Origin: Setaria digitata
Taxonomy: Eukaryota; Nematoda; Chromadorea; Rhabditida; Setariidae
NCBI GenBank assembly: GCA_003640385.1
Contig: RCAB01000088.1
Span: 1 to 64,000, forward strand
Length of the DNA: 64,000 bases
Reading direction: 5' to 3'
Shown here: in pieces, positions 23,569 through 34,500 of the stretch
How positions within the stretch are numbered: position 1 is the first letter of the stretch
Layout: each line of letters starts with the position of its first letter
Notes under the pieces: model-generated
Databases searched by the model: none
Seen by the model: only the letters and a program-made list of their open reading frames with translations
Told to the model about the DNA's origin: nothing
Program-made: the position numbers and the translations under genes

Positions 23569-25767
23569 ACGCTATATGATATTTTGTTATGCAGTTGGCG
23601 TTTACTGCATTTTCAGCCTAGCTCGATTAGAACTTGTTTGTTTCCTCACTTTGCTCTTGGAGTTGTTTTAAATTTGTTTGTCATCATTTTTATCTCTCTT
23701 CAACTAGTAACAACTTGTACATAGATCATTTTATCATAAGTTTCCATTTATCAGATCAAAACTTTCTTGAAAAATCTGAGATCTAATTCGAAGTAATCGG
23801 TTGCTGAGTTTATATAGACATATAATTACTAGTAAAATCATTGATGAATGTTGTGAAATTGAGTTGCTTTGTTATAATTATCGTTTTTCGGGATTAGTAC
23901 TACACCGCTTATTTTTTGGCACCTAAGTAAGAGATTATAAGTAGATCCTATAATCTATAAGTATATCTTATAATCTCTTACTCAGGAAGAAGCTTTCATC
24001 CAAAAAAAAAAAAAAATCGTTTTTAGTTATCGGGTTTTTTAGAGATTTTTTTCACAGTGACCCAGATCACCAAAAGTACAGTCAACAGACAGATGGTGTA
24101 TTGCTCCTAATTTATAGTTGGTTTTCTTTCGAAGAAAAAAGTTAAAACACTTGAAAGGTTCAATATAAATGAATTCTCTCTTATCCATGCATTGAAATTT
24201 ATAGATCCATAGCTTTTTTATTATGAAATCAAAGTAACTAATTACTTTATACCGGCGTCTGCTTCATCGACATCGTCAAAAACTAAGTTTTTTCTTGGAA
24301 AGGTGGATTTTTATAACTGATGTCACCTGTTACACTTATATTTTAGCATGCCTTTTTGTTTCCATCATGATGCTTTTTATTATGCTTGTTATTTTGTTGA
24401 TTTGTTTCATCTGTGATTCTGCTTCTCATTGCACTTTATAATAGTGTCATTTCTCTGCTTAAGTTGTCTGCTTTGACTGAGTTGTATCCTTTCTCTTACT
24501 TCTTAATATTTAGATTTCAATTTCCACTTTTTGACTGTTGTGTTTATTCACTCATTGCTATAGTTATCCGAAATAGTGCTTATTCTGCTTTGTTCAATAA
24601 TTTTTTCCATTTTAAAATAAGGGAAGACTCAGTTCATTAGAAAAAAGGGTAACAGGATCACTTTTCCTTTCAAGTGTCTGCTTCGAATATTACCTTTCCT
24701 TACGGATAGTTCAAGCTTCATTGATGTTGATAATACTCGAATACTATCAACATGAATAGAACTGAAGCTTCTATTACCCTCGGACAAATGTCTAGTAGCT
24801 CACTAGCATCCCAGTCCATTTTTCTCAATTTGTAGTCTCAATTTTTTGTTTGACGTGGTTGAGCGTGGAGTTTGTCAGGTTAGAAATTTGATTATGAGTG
24901 ATGGGGTCAGGATAAGCAATACAGTGTTAGTCTGGGGTGAATTTGCTCATTTTCCAGTATTATTATTTCCTAAGTTTATTTTTCTCTGTGTTAAAAGGCG
25001 GCCAAAGATGAAAGTTTTGTCTTATCTCCGCATTTTCATCATTCACTGACCAACGTTCTGCTTGGTTTTTGTGTCGTTACCCATTGTGCAGTGATAATTT
25101 AAACTTGCAGATATAGTCCTCAATAAATGCGATTCGTTTTCAAAATTTTTTTCCATACAGTTCACGTCTTACATTCTGCCTGTTTTCGTGAGATAATATA
25201 GAGAGTATGCTAATAATACACTTCTTTGTGAGCTGGTTATGATTGCTTAGCATTTTAATCTCCTTTCCGCTGTAGGAGTAACTGAAATTGCGATGTGGGA
25301 AACTAACTTGGAAAAAACATCATTGGTTTCTTTATACCACTCGATATCAGTATCCATTCAGAAGAATTAGTTGGAATCTATTCGAGGATTTTCTTGAGCT
25401 TCATATAAGATGAACGCGGTTTAACTCATATATCAAGAATGTGAGGTTATTAACTATTAGTTTAATTATCTTGCTTCTTCATGTTTTTCAGCTATTTCCT
25501 GAAGTTTTTGCCACTTTTCTACAGAAGTAATTCCTTGAATTAAATCCTCCAAAATACGTTCATCGGATACTTCTTCGGCTATAAAGTATTGAAATGATGG
25601 TTTGTGGAACACAGTTGTCTGTTATTTATTCTACAGAACTTCGAAGATATACGAAAGGAGGGGCTGATGGTGAAGCATGAAGTTGGTTTCATCATTTAGT
25701 GTAGTAATTTGTGTGCCAAACATAATGTTTTAAGTCTGGAAGGAATGAGTAGTGAAATTGCTGTTAA
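23569..25767. other. Intergenic, no gene seen
   Basis: AT-rich sequence between the end of the OTUD7-like gene and the converging Ly6-like gene. It holds the 57-base inverted repeat listed separately and a second small hairpin near 24737-24767 with a 9-base stem. Open frames at 24413-24640 and 24846-25049 show no domain and no compatible splice structure. Confidence 0.5.
23925..23981. repeat. Inverted repeat with 16-bp perfect stem
   Basis: AGTAAGAGATTATAAG (23925-23940) and its exact complement CTTATAATCTCTTACT (23966-23981) flank a 25-base loop. It lies about 360 bases after the OTUD7 stop. It could form a stable hairpin in RNA or be a small foldback remnant. Confidence 0.7.
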
Positions 25768-26556
25768 TTAGCACACGGACTGAACAGTACTTTGCTCCCC
25801 AATACTTTGGTACTTCTTAGCGATTGGTAGTTGAAAGGAAGTGTTCGCGGAAGATCGATAAGTAAGTGGGTTAAAATAAAGTGAATATACTGCAGTAAGT
25901 TCATTCAAAATGAACTTTGGAATGAAATAATGATAATGCAAGCCTTTGGAATGCTTGTTGCACCAGTGATCGTTATTACAGCAGCAGAAATATCCGAAGA
26001 AGTTGATGTACTTCACATTATCCATGCAATACCCTGTTACTCCGTCATCATATACGATGTTTTTAGTGTTTGCTGTTTCGCTGATCAGCTAAACTTTTAT
26101 ATTTCTAAATCCATCTGGATAGACAACTGAACTCACTACATTCAGCTGGTATAGCTTTATAAAGATAGTACAATTGATAATATTCCAATTCATGCTCGTC
26201 ACTATATTTCGCGAATTTACTCATTCACTCCTTTGAGTAGAAAGTACTGAGACTACCTCACAGAGGAAGGTATGGTCACAGCCCCGCACAGTAAATTCTT
26301 GTCCCCTAACTGAACTGTTTTTACGCATTATGAAACAGAATCCAACTGGGCCACAGTTTTCTTCTTGCCTGTTATCGAATTGGTTCGAGAAACATTTTAT
26401 TCCAATTGTTTGCGGGAATACGATCCAAGAATAACTGAAAGAATTGGATCCGAAATTTTCCTTCACTAACTCTTTTATTAACTAGATGTTAAGAAATCAA
26501 AACAAGAAAGATTTTTCGAGTGAAAAGGATAGTATGGTGACAGCAAATATATTCAT
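25768..26556 (-). CDS. Secreted Ly6/three-finger-like cysteine-rich protein
   Basis: Three exons (26556-26504, 26434-26257, 26088-25768) join in phase to 183 codons. The first encodes a short hydrophobic leader (MNIFAVTILSFSLEKSF). The middle and third exons encode a cysteine-spaced domain: IKCFSN..ENCGPVGFCF..VRGCDHTFLCE, then TGYCMDN..FFGYFCCCNNDHWCN. The order Cys, Cys, GxC, RGC, C, C, CC and a final CN is that of Ly6/uPAR three-finger domains, which are expanded in nematodes as secreted or GPI-anchored proteins. After CN about 55 residues follow without an obvious GPI-type hydrophobic tail, so the true 3' end may differ. The leader exon is the least certain part. Function is unknown; relatives modulate receptors or channels. 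Confidence 0.6.
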
Positions 26557-26937
26557 CTCTTAGGCAATTGATTCTGTATCCACCCATAAATTCAACTTAA
26601 AATTTCTATCGTATGCTGATGGAAGCCAGCATAATGTAAATTATCTTGTTGCCTAGACTAACATTGATACTAGTTACTGGGCCACATCATGGAAGGCTCA
26701 AACACTCCTGACACATACAATAGCTGAGTTTTGATCATAAAGTGTAAATAACCACCGAATGTCATTTCAGACAAGCAAATAGTCATATTTTTCAAAAGAA
26801 AAAAATTTTTATATTATTTAACTGTAGTTCAGATATGGTAATTTGCATCGTATTTTAAACAAATGTTTTATATTGATAGGTGCATTTTTGAGTATTTCGG
26901 TGATGGATTCATATCTGAACGTACACACTTCGACTAT

Positions 26938-27154
26938 TTAGTGTTTTGTGATTTTTTCGGAAAGTATTTGTTGTCTCGGGCAAATATCATGAAGTGGAGT
27001 AAATGCGAAGCACATATTGTCATCATAAAAGTTTTCCCTTATCTGGCATACAAAACAATTTCTGTTCAAGTTGCCTTCATTCCCATAGAAAAACGAAGGG
27101 AAGAATGAAAAGAGACGAGGACATTAGGAACAGGCTGGATGAACTTTGTTTCAT
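26938..27154 (-). pseudogene. Signal peptide plus Cys-rich ORF with an apparent 1-base frameshift
   Basis: From an ATG at 27154 the minus strand encodes a textbook signal peptide (MKQSSSSLFLMSSSLFILPF) that meets a TGA after 25 codons. One base out of register, at a GGG run near 27082, a cysteine-rich frame opens (NRNCFVCQIRENFYDDNMC) and runs to a TAA at 26938. Together they look like a small secreted protein broken by one base: a recent pseudogene, a sequencing error, or two exons with an intron I could not place. It lies about 380 bases upstream of the Ly6-like gene on the same strand and may be a relative or its alternative 5' end. Confidence 0.35.
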
Positions 27155-27835
27155 AACTAGAGTTAACAGTCAAAAAAAAAAAAAACCCATTCTGAAGAGA
27201 TAGTTTTAAATTAATTTAATTCTCCTATTTTGAAGAGATAGTTTCAAATTAACTGCTTATATTTCTAAAAGCACAAGATTGATTTCTCTGCTTTGCAGAA
27301 TCATTTTTACTTATGTGGATGTTTGATGGAAGGTTGTGTTGGCGCATTCTCTCGTCAGTGAGATGTTTCACCGATTCGTAACTTCTCCGGTTTTGTCCAA
27401 TGTTTGATTTTGTTTTAAAAGTGGAACTTCATCGGGTTGCCATTACTGCCTTGAAACACTTGCCCTCTCCTTTGTAGACATCCTCTTCATTAGTATTATC
27501 CGTGTTTATGACTATCACAGATCACTTTCAGCGTCAAATTTTTAGCGAAATATGATTGCATTTAATTTATCGCCATTTATAGCTTTTATCCTGGAAAGCC
27601 CAATTTATTGAATTCCATATATTTTTTATGGCATACCTTGATATATGATTTTTGCGAAATTCTTCAGGATTACATTATTACTTCTGAAACTCGAACTTTT
27701 TTTCCTTTTATAATCCTAACAAGTTTTTTTTACAGCCCATCAATTTTTTTATTTTTTTATTTTTTTGGGACTATTTTCACTTGTCTTTTCAAACACTAAT
27801 GAGAAAAGAATGGTTTTAAAATATCGCAACTGCAG
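27155..27835. other. Intergenic / 5' flank of the SH2 kinase gene
   Basis: No coding exon could be assigned. The start codon and first exon of the SH2 tyrosine kinase may lie here or further upstream. The ORF at 27608-27799 is low-complexity F/I/L/Y sequence. Confidence 0.45.
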
Positions 27836-30699
27836 ATATTAAAAAGCATCGATGAATCACGTGGTCCGTTGAAGCCACTTATAAAACAAAAGCCTATTGG
27901 ACCTTTTCTGGGGTTTGTTCTAAAAAAATATATTTAGTTAAAATTCACATCTGTTTTTAATTTTGAATTTATTCAGTATAGAATTGAACTTATTCCTTCG
28001 CTTAGACAATCTAATTTGGAGAACCTAAAACCGTTTGACATATGATTGGTAGTTGTGATAAATTACTGATGAGCGGAATGATTTTACAATCAACATTACA
28101 AGCCAGGCTCACTTAGTTCATGCTTAATAATGTCTAAAAACTCTGTTCTTTTCCTTCCCTTCAGAAAATATTTTATGCTTATTAACAGGAAACCTGACAA
28201 TCCATAACTTCGGAAAATTTTGAGTTTTGCAGTTGAAACAGAATTTCAGGAAACTGCAGAATTTCAGGAAACTGTTAGTAGAGGCGACAAATGATCTTCT
28301 GTCGGAAACCTACTACCACGGAATTGTTAATCGTATTGATGTGGAGAAGCTTTTATTAAGAGATGGAGATTTCTTGTTGGCTATACTTGAAGAGAATGAA
28401 GAAGAGGTGTTGACTTGAATAGCTAACTTGCTTTTCCTGAGTAGCAACTGAGTCGGACGTATTGCAGTCCATTGTATGGGTGGTACGTTATAATCGTGAC
28501 TTGTGGGCATTTAATATTGGCTTGACCGAGAAAGGACTATGCTTTGTAAATCAGAAATGCTTCAAAAAAGTTACCGAAATGATCTCACATTATGTTCAAA
28601 CACGGAAACCGCTTCACGAAACGCTTCCCGTAGTTGTAAAGCGTCCTGTGCCTCATCCGGTCAGTTCTGTCCACTTATATAGTTGACGTTACAGTTCTTG
28701 CAGCAAATACTATAGCCAGTAGTCATTTGTCCCATACTTAACAACATTGATAAGTTGCTTTGAAGTTTAGAGCACAGTGATAGCAGCTCGTTACAGGGAC
28801 AAAACACTTGAGGTGTCAGAAATAAGAGTATCAAGATCCTTTTTAGGCTTGGGTAGTATCACACGATCGGGTACGTCTGAAAGATGAACTTGGTCAAGGA
28901 GTATTTGGCCGTGTTTTTAAAGGTATACTACAAGTCGGTCATACTTATCAAACAGTTGCCGTGAAGACGTGCGTTGGCCAAACAAGTGATAAAGCTAAAC
29001 GTGCTTCATTCCTTCAGGTTCATTTTGAATTTAGTATTGAACTGTTGCGAGAGTAAACATCCTTTTGAGCAGTCTCATCGACCGTTTAACCTACTAAATT
29101 TCTACTATTAAAGTTTTTGCCACAGCTAAATGAAAATCTTATTGATTGAAGAACCCAACCTTTTAGAAACTTCCGCACAAAGTGTTAATTTAACAGCTGC
29201 AAAATCACTTTATACTTTACAATGGCCTTTTCAATAATTATTTTTCTTTTTAAATTAAAGAAAATTTAATTTAATTAAGGACATCTTAATTTAAAAAGGT
29301 GAATAAATACCATTATAAAGTACTGAGAGGAAGTAAGGCAGTAGCAGGTGTTAATGCTTTGCTTAGAAAAACTTAAATTAATTACTCAGCTCTCGTAATA
29401 ATTTCAAGTGTTGAGCCAGCCGTGCTTTTTTCTATTGTTGGTTATAGGAAGCTAAAGTTATGAGGGAGTATAAGCATGAAAATTTGGTACAGTTTATTGG
29501 TATCGCATGTCAGAAAGAACCGCTGATGATTATAGTCGAGTTCTGTGGTGGCGGATCCTTATTAAAGGTTCTCAGGAACTTTGTCTTAATTTCCGACGAT
29601 ATGACTAGTTAGAAGAGATGTCTTAGAAGTCACCGAAGGTTTAAGCAACATTTGGGTTAAAAATAAAGCAAAATAGAGTGATTAAGATTCAATTTTCCAT
29701 TTCAGCTCTCCGAAAGAAAAAACAGCAAAAATTTATGGAAAATATCTAGGAAAAGGACTTTCCTGTTCCCTTCCGATCCTACTTTTTATTAGTTTAAAAA
29801 AATCTCTAAAATTTAATAAAAACTTCCAGTATTTACGGAAAAAAGGAGCACATCTCGGAATTGCAACCAGATATCGATTTGGTAAAGAAGCATCGGCTGG
29901 TCTGAAATATCTGGAAGAAAAACGATGTATCCATCGAGACATAGCTGCCCGAAATTGTTTACTCACGGAACAAACTTTGACGGTTCGTGTAGGGCAGAAT
30001 TTAAATGAAATTAAATTTAGTCATTTTTCTTTCTGTTCAAAAAAACTTTCTATTCTTACCTATAATTTAAGTAGACTGCTCCATTTGTTTATCAGAAATC
30101 TTGTTGATATTCTTCCTCTTCTGACGCAACTTTGTGCCAATTTTCAACAAAATTCAACAAAAATGGCCCACGAAAAATATTATTTATTTAGTTGAAAATA
30201 TGCGACTTCGGATTATCAATCAAGGAACAACAAACTGCCAGTTCTGAAATATTATTGCCGACAAAGTGGCTTTCACCAGAAGCAATTCAGTCCATGCAAT
30301 TTACAACCAAAAGCGATGTGTGGGCATTTGGTGTACTGCTGTTCGAGATATTCACCGACGGAAGCGAACCTTATCCCGGTCATTCATCATTAATTAGAAT
30401 ATAAGTGTGGGAAATCATTTTTCATTATTTCTTTCCAAAAGTTAATCATTTTCCAGCACGAACTCACACAATCGCCTAAATCTGCAACTCAAAATTCACA
30501 GATTATGTAACTATCAGGTATGAGCAACGCGCAAGTGCGAGAAAAATTAACTGATGGTAGCAAGTACCGAATGGAAATACCTCTCGATGTGCCGCCAGGT
30601 ATTATGGAACTGATCAAGAAGTGCTGGATAGAAGAACCCAAGCAAAGACCGACATTTAAGGAGATTCATCGGACACTTACCAAAATAGCATTCGTTTGA
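27836..30699 (+). CDS. Fer/SPE-8-type SH2 non-receptor tyrosine kinase, 5' end open
   Basis: Eight exons (27836-27912, 28250-28406, 28453-28659, 28847-29017, 29448-29567, 29830-29982, 30192-30378, 30518-30699) join in phase to 417 codons and a TGA. An SH2 domain (about residues 40-140) begins [20 protein letters not shown]; the conserved FLVR segment reads FLLAILEEN, lacking the usual phosphotyrosine-binding Arg in that position. The kinase domain follows: GQGVFGRV loop, VAVKT lysine, [10 protein letters not shown] catalytic loop, [30 protein letters not shown]. Domain order and size fit the nematode-expanded Fer family that lacks the F-BAR part, several members of which act in sperm. The activation loop ([16 protein letters not shown]) has no tyrosine. 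No ATG was found; the first exon starts at a weak acceptor. Exon 3 uses an AACTGAG acceptor chosen by phase. Confidence 0.8.
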
Positions 30700-31579
30700 A
30701 AATGCTTCCCATAGATGCATATAATTTAGTGATGTAAAATAATTAAAGCAAAATAGAAAAGAAAAATTCTTTCTTCGTGACATCACCAAGAGCTCGAGAA
30801 TGAAAAGGACTGAATTTAATTAAAGTAACTAAGAATTATAGAGAAGTGCGAGGATTTAGAAAGCAAGGTTTGCGTACAAAGGCCTTGCAGAAACAAGTAA
30901 TGGCAGCCTTTCATGAAGGTGATAAACTTATGGAAACTTTTTTTGCATATAATAGTAGTGAAAAAATAGAAGAGATGTGCTAGGTTAAGATTACTGACAA
31001 AAGCCACCATGAGGTCACAACCGATCAGCCGCTCTCCACAGATTCAATTCTAATAAATTCAACTCACAGTCTCTTCGTTGTCAAGGAAGAACGGAACAAG
31101 AAGATCTAATTCTGCAAGGATTAGTATTAACTCATTTGCCCGTGGCGTCAAACTATTTCACGCATCTCCTTCCAAACGTGAAGTGTCTAGTAGGCCACTA
31201 AGATACAAGTGAGACATGGAAATTGCACATAGGCTCGATTCAGTTGAAGGCTAGGAGGGCTTTCAGTTCATGGGAGATGGGAAACTGGGGTGGACGGGGT
31301 GGTGACAGGGTGGTGGAAGGTACGTTAAGGAGCAAGAATTCTCATCCCTAGAATCTCTGCAGAAGATCTAAAAACACCAGTAAGACCGAGGTCTAGGACT
31401 TACTTGTTACGTTGAAGGCTCAAAAATAGTGAAGCTGTTTTTCTAGTCGTGTGTAATCACTAGATAATTCTGATAAGGCAAGTGCTGGGCAACACATTCT
31501 GTTTTCGAATTAAACTGATTATAAGTAATGTTAGGACCTGTCTTTCACATTATAATTATCGTTCAGTTCTACAAGTAGA
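30700..31579. other. Intergenic region with a G-rich tract
   Basis: No coding signal was found. At 31272-31310 five runs of three or four G occur with spacers of 4 to 8 bases, which fits the intramolecular G-quadruplex pattern and stands out in this AT-rich window. It sits about 270 bases upstream of the CC2D1 start. A TTCAG at 31562-31566, 13 bases before that start, is a possible spliced-leader acceptor. Confidence 0.45.
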
Positions 31580-34500
31580 ATGGATTTCCATTCGCTAGAG
31601 AAAGCAATGTATGGTGATGTGGAGAACGATGAAGAACTAATGGCTGAACTATTGGCTTTAGAAGCGGAAGAACGAGCTGCTGGACATATACCCGATACTT
31701 GCACAGACAGAAAACGCAATTGCAGTACACGTCAATATACTTTGGGTTTTATTTAAGCATTTTGTTTCCTTGGTGAAGTTATCTTTCCTTTTGCTGTGAA
31801 TTTTATAAGATTTATAACTTTTATCATCATCAAATTTTGGGTCACTGAAGGTTCATTTAACAGTGAGGTACAGAATCTGAGAAGTTAATAAACAACGTGT
31901 CAAGCGATTCAAGGCAGAACTGTCATTTTGTTTGGTCAGAAAGTTCGTGAAGCTGCCTTAATTCAATAAGTTTATTATGTGAATCGAATTGTAGGGCGAC
32001 GGAGGGAAGCAGTCAAAACGAAACATGTTTTAATCATTCGGTGTTTGCACAACTTGCGTGTTACAAAAAAAAATTCCCTTTCTGTTTTCTACTGTTGAAA
32101 GGAATCAGAAGAGGAGATCCTGATTTTATGAACAAAGAATATGTGTAACTTCTGTAATCTGGTGCGTAATACATAACAAAAGTATATAATCATAGGCCAT
32201 CATGAATCAGCTATACAAGGTTCACAGCGAATGGTTAGTTCGTACGGTATTTCGAGTGTGTCAGACGAAGATTTGAGTAGTGATGGTGAAGATATCGACG
32301 ATCCCGAACTTTTGGTATGCATCAGTTGTTAGCAATACAAGAACATTTCTTAAGATTATTTTGATCAGCCTTTGACATCACAAGATTTTCGATTTTCACT
32401 TTTTTGAAAGTTCATTCTTTATAACGAAATTCAAATTTTTAAAGTTGATGAACAATATTTCAAATAATTTAAGGCAGAACTGTCAGATTTAGTTGGTCAA
32501 CGAGGTAATGCTAGTCCTCGTGAAGTTGGACAGCTTGCATCTCCTAAACCTCCTATTTCTTCAAGATTTTCATGTGACACTGCTGCTGACATGACAGTAT
32601 TAAATAAGTTGCAAGAACTTAAAAAAGAGTACAGTTCAGCATTGAAAACTGCAAAAGAGAAAAGTGATGGATTGCGTATTAAGAGGTATAGCTCTGGTAT
32701 AATATTTATTCTCTCCTTATATGTTTGTCTACTTCCTTACCGAAGTGCATTTTTTCAATCATTGCTTCCAACATTACTATTCTTATCAACTTATAAAGTT
32801 CTTCTTGTTAAATTGAAACAAAGGTTGTAATTTCGTTGTTGCGACCATAATTGCATTCGACTTAGGAATTTCTACACTGTCAAGTATCCCAATGTTCTCC
32901 CTTACCTAGATATCAGAGAGGATTCGACAAGATCGAAGAATTAATGCAAAAAATGCGAGCAGGAGAAACAATAGATGAGAGTGATATACCGATTTCACTG
33001 AAAGCAATCCATTCTCTTGAACCAGTTGCAGCGATAGGTGGTGCTTCAGTAATTTGTAAATCGGAGGTGATTTTCGAAATACTGCTTGAGCATTTAACAC
33101 AGTAGGAGGGTAGTAAGAACGGGATAGCGTTATGCATGGTAGCAAAATAAGCACTTTAGTCATTGGAAACTCGGAAAACTGATTGAAAATCATTTTTCGT
33201 GAATGGTGTAGTTTATTCCGAATGTATCTGTAGTTTCCGTTAAATGTTCTAAGTTAACTGGGCTTTTTAACAGCTTAGTAAAATTAGCTTAAGTAAAGAC
33301 TAAAAATTTCCTGAATTTTTCTTTTGAAGGTAGCTCCACCTCAATCTGTAGTACTACTACCCGAAGTAAGAGAGAACGTTTCTGAAGGAATCGGCGAACC
33401 ATCGAACACTGCAGTTTACCAACTACCAATTAAAAATTTGTTAAAAGGGGAGCAACTAAGGATAGAACTAGTCAGTCGTCGGGATTCCTATGTCAGAAAT
33501 GCAAAATCAGCAAATGCAGGCTAGTCATTTTAGATAGATTTCTTCTTCCATATTTTTGAAACTTAGTTTTGTGTATTTTAAGCTATTTATTGGTTTATTA
33601 TTGTAGTAGGTGACAAAAAAGCAGCTTATGAGTATTACGTGATTACGAAGCAGTTCGATGAAGCAATAAAAGCTATGAACAATGGAGAAGTAACAGAATG
33701 TGAAGAGAACGAACTCCCACCTATGGCCACACCCTACAGATCAGTCAAGGTGAATTGTACCTGTCGTAGATACATGCGAAACATTTCTTATTAACTGTGG
33801 AAAAAAGTTGCATCTGCTTTACCATTATCTCCGCTGGCATGTCACTTGAAAAAATGAAGAATGCTTCGGTCTAAGGTGCTACTTAAGGGATTAGAGGCGG
33901 TTTGAGTGAAGTCATCATATAACATGATGACTCGCTCGTTGACAAAAAACCATATTAGGAATTTAAATTTTAAGCTTGTAGATTCCATAGAAATCTGAGC
34001 CCTGAAAATTTCTTACCAAGAGGCAGCCATACTGGTTAACTAACAGGAATTGGTTGATGAAATCAATATAGGGAGGTTTATGTTTGTATTCGAGATATTA
34101 TTGAAGAAGATTTAGCTGATATCAGATACTGAAGGCGCCTAAAATGGTAGAAAGTATTATGTGTATTTTTTGAAAGGGAATATCATTAATAAAATTGTCT
34201 TTCAATGAAAGTGTTAAATTGCTTTAGTACGGAGAAATTCCTCCTCCTCCTCCGAAGACCTTACTAGAAGGATTACAACAGCGCATGCAGAAATATAAAG
34301 CGTTGTGCGAACGGAGCAAAGCAGATAATGACGACCGAAAGCACAGGTACTTTTTTATTGGATTCTGGTTAGTTTAATTTTTTTCCACAGCGTTTTTAAA
34401 ATGGTTTAGCGACCTCATATTTGAATTGAGGATAATAAAGATACGGTGGGGAAAAGTTTTATGAATGAGTTCAGTAAATGCAGATCACGTGCATTCTTTT

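Noticed and set aside
26863..27108. 81-codon plus-strand ORF
   Set aside because: No domain; the opposite strand gives a signal peptide and Cys-rich segment, which is more convincing.
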